Source: Mangifera indica (Eukaryota; Streptophyta; Magnoliopsida; Sapindales; Anacardiaceae). Taken from it: a stretch of DNA of 64,000 nt. This document shows, one piece after another, positions 63,233 through 64,000 of the stretch. Below the pieces are notes generated by a model. The model was not told where the DNA came from. It searched no databases and saw only the letters and a list, made by a program, of their open reading frames with translations. The DNA lies in NCBI RefSeq assembly GCF_011075055.1, contig NC_058138.1, positions 22,294,928 to 22,358,927 on the forward strand, in the 5' to 3' direction. Position 1 is the first letter of the stretch. The number at the start of each line of letters is the position of its first letter. The position numbers and the translations under genes were made by a program.

Positions 63233-64000
63233 ATGGAAATTCAGTTTCAGCAACAAAAGCAGCAGCAACGACAAGGCATTCCACTTAACAAAGTAAACAA
63301 GTTCAAGGGAAGAAATAATAAAAGCAACAGCAATAACAAGTTTGTTGGTGTGAGACAGAGACCTTCTGGTAGATGGGTTGCTGAGATCAAGGACACAACA
63401 AAAAAGATAAGGGTCTGGCTTGGCACCTTTGAAACTGCTGAAGAAGCTGCTCGAGCTTATGATGAAGCTGCCTGCCTTCTCCGCGGATCCAATACTCGAA
63501 CAAATTTCGCTACCAATGCAAACTTCGATTCTCCTCTTGCTTCTCGGATTCGAAATCTAGTTAACAACAAAAAAAGAGGTAAACAACAAGGTGTTCAACA
63601 TGTTCCTCCTAACACCACAGTTAGTACTACCACTAGTGCTACTTCTAGCAGTAGTTGCATAAGCAGTGGTGGCATGACCAGTGAATATTCACCTTCTGGT
63701 AATATTGCTCGAGACTCTCAGTTGTTTGATGATGCTTATAAACCAGATTTAAGTAACTGCACCAAGGATTTTGAGTTAGGTTCTTATCAATCCGATCTTT
63801 CATCTGGATTCGGAAATGGGGTTGATCGATTTTTATTTACTCAAGAGCTGTTGGATTTTCCAGAGAACAGTGCTTCCCCTGAGGCTAAGCACTTAGAGTT
63901 CACAGAATTTGACAGGATGAAAGTTGAAAGGCAAATTTCAGCTTCCCTTTATGCCATTAATGGAGTTCAAGAGTACATGGATGCTGTCCATGATCCTGCT
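63233..64000 (+). CDS. RAP2-11: AP2/ERF transcription factor, RAP2-11/ERN type (3' end outside window)
   Basis: 256 codons are visible without a stop, and the gene continues past the window edge. It starts [15 protein letters not shown]. The AP2 domain spans about residues 37-93: [55 protein letters not shown]. The replacement of the usual RYRGVRRRPWG opening by [18 protein letters not shown] is characteristic of the small RAP2-11/ERN group. [20 protein letters not shown] near the end matches the conserved C-terminal region of that group. A Ser/Thr-rich linker lies between. Such proteins bind GCC-box-like DNA. RAP2-11 acts in low-potassium signalling and legume ERN proteins in nodulation (known for the family). 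Which role applies here depends on the species. Confidence 0.92.
   Translation, partial: MEIQFQQQKQQQRQGIPLNKVNKFKGRNNKSNSNNKFVGVRQRPSGRWVAEIKDTTKKIRVWLGTFETAEEAARAYDEAACLLRGSNTRTNFATNANFDSPLASRIRNLVNNKKRGKQQGVQHVPPNTTVSTTTSATSSSSCISSGGMTSEYSPSGNIARDSQLFDDAYKPDLSNCTKDFELGSYQSDLSSGFGNGVDRFLFTQELLDFPENSASPEAKHLEFTEFDRMKVERQISASLYAINGVQEYMDAVHDPA

Overview
This is nuclear DNA of a flowering plant, most likely a eudicot. The evidence is AT-rich intergenic sequence, GT-AG introns, plant-type protein families and miniature transposons between genes. I cannot name the species. No tRNA, rRNA, CRISPR array, bacterial operon or clear microRNA hairpin was seen. Exon boundaries were inferred by eye from splice signals, frame and family knowledge, without transcript data. 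For eight multi-exon genes the joined exons give uninterrupted proteins; lengths I could recall for GDH (411 aa) and cytosolic APS kinase (208 aa) match exactly.

Layout. 1-2.9 kb: a G/C-rich hAT-like element and a nonsense-truncated receptor-like-protein fragment. 3.2-4.7 kb: GAR1 (+). 5.6-8.6 kb: glutamate dehydrogenase (-), with a probable 5' UTR intron reaching about 10.8 kb. 11-17.5 kb: mostly transposon-derived DNA. 18.0-18.4 kb: a small membrane-anchored protein (+) behind a threefold tandem promoter repeat. 19.9-22.8 kb: APS kinase (+). 24.9 kb: a 78-aa unknown protein (+). 26.4-27.8 kb: a DUF1639 protein (-). 29.4 kb: an arabinogalactan peptide (+). 30-35 kb: two further G/C-rich hAT-like elements, an orphan promoter with leader exon, and MITEs. 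35.6-36.6 kb: a tail-anchored unknown protein (-). 37.4-38.3 kb: a foldback element with another hAT-like element nested inside it. 40.6-44.0 kb: an APR-like thioredoxin-fold membrane protein (-), divergent from a Cu/Zn superoxide dismutase (+, 44.9-47.7 kb) that has a GC-AG intron. 49.8-51.8 kb: the cap-binding protein nCBP (-), divergent from a PORR-domain organelle RNA-binding protein (+, 53.4-54.9 kb). 56.5-61.6 kb: a complete Ty3/gypsy retrotransposon (-) with apparently identical LTRs and a perfect 5-bp target duplication. 63.2-64.0 kb: the 5' part of an AP2/ERF gene of the RAP2-11/ERN type, cut by the window edge.

The genes form no pathway cluster. They are mostly independent housekeeping or signalling genes, several in divergent pairs with short shared promoters. 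The most unusual material is in the mobile DNA and gene architecture: the hAT-like elements with 8-bp target duplications, a foldback family whose terminal motif also appears in an 82-83 bp tandem array carrying repeated TATA boxes, the GC donor in the SOD gene, and a retrotransposon whose gag start codon overlaps its primer-binding site. I found no convincing evidence for a wholly new biological system.
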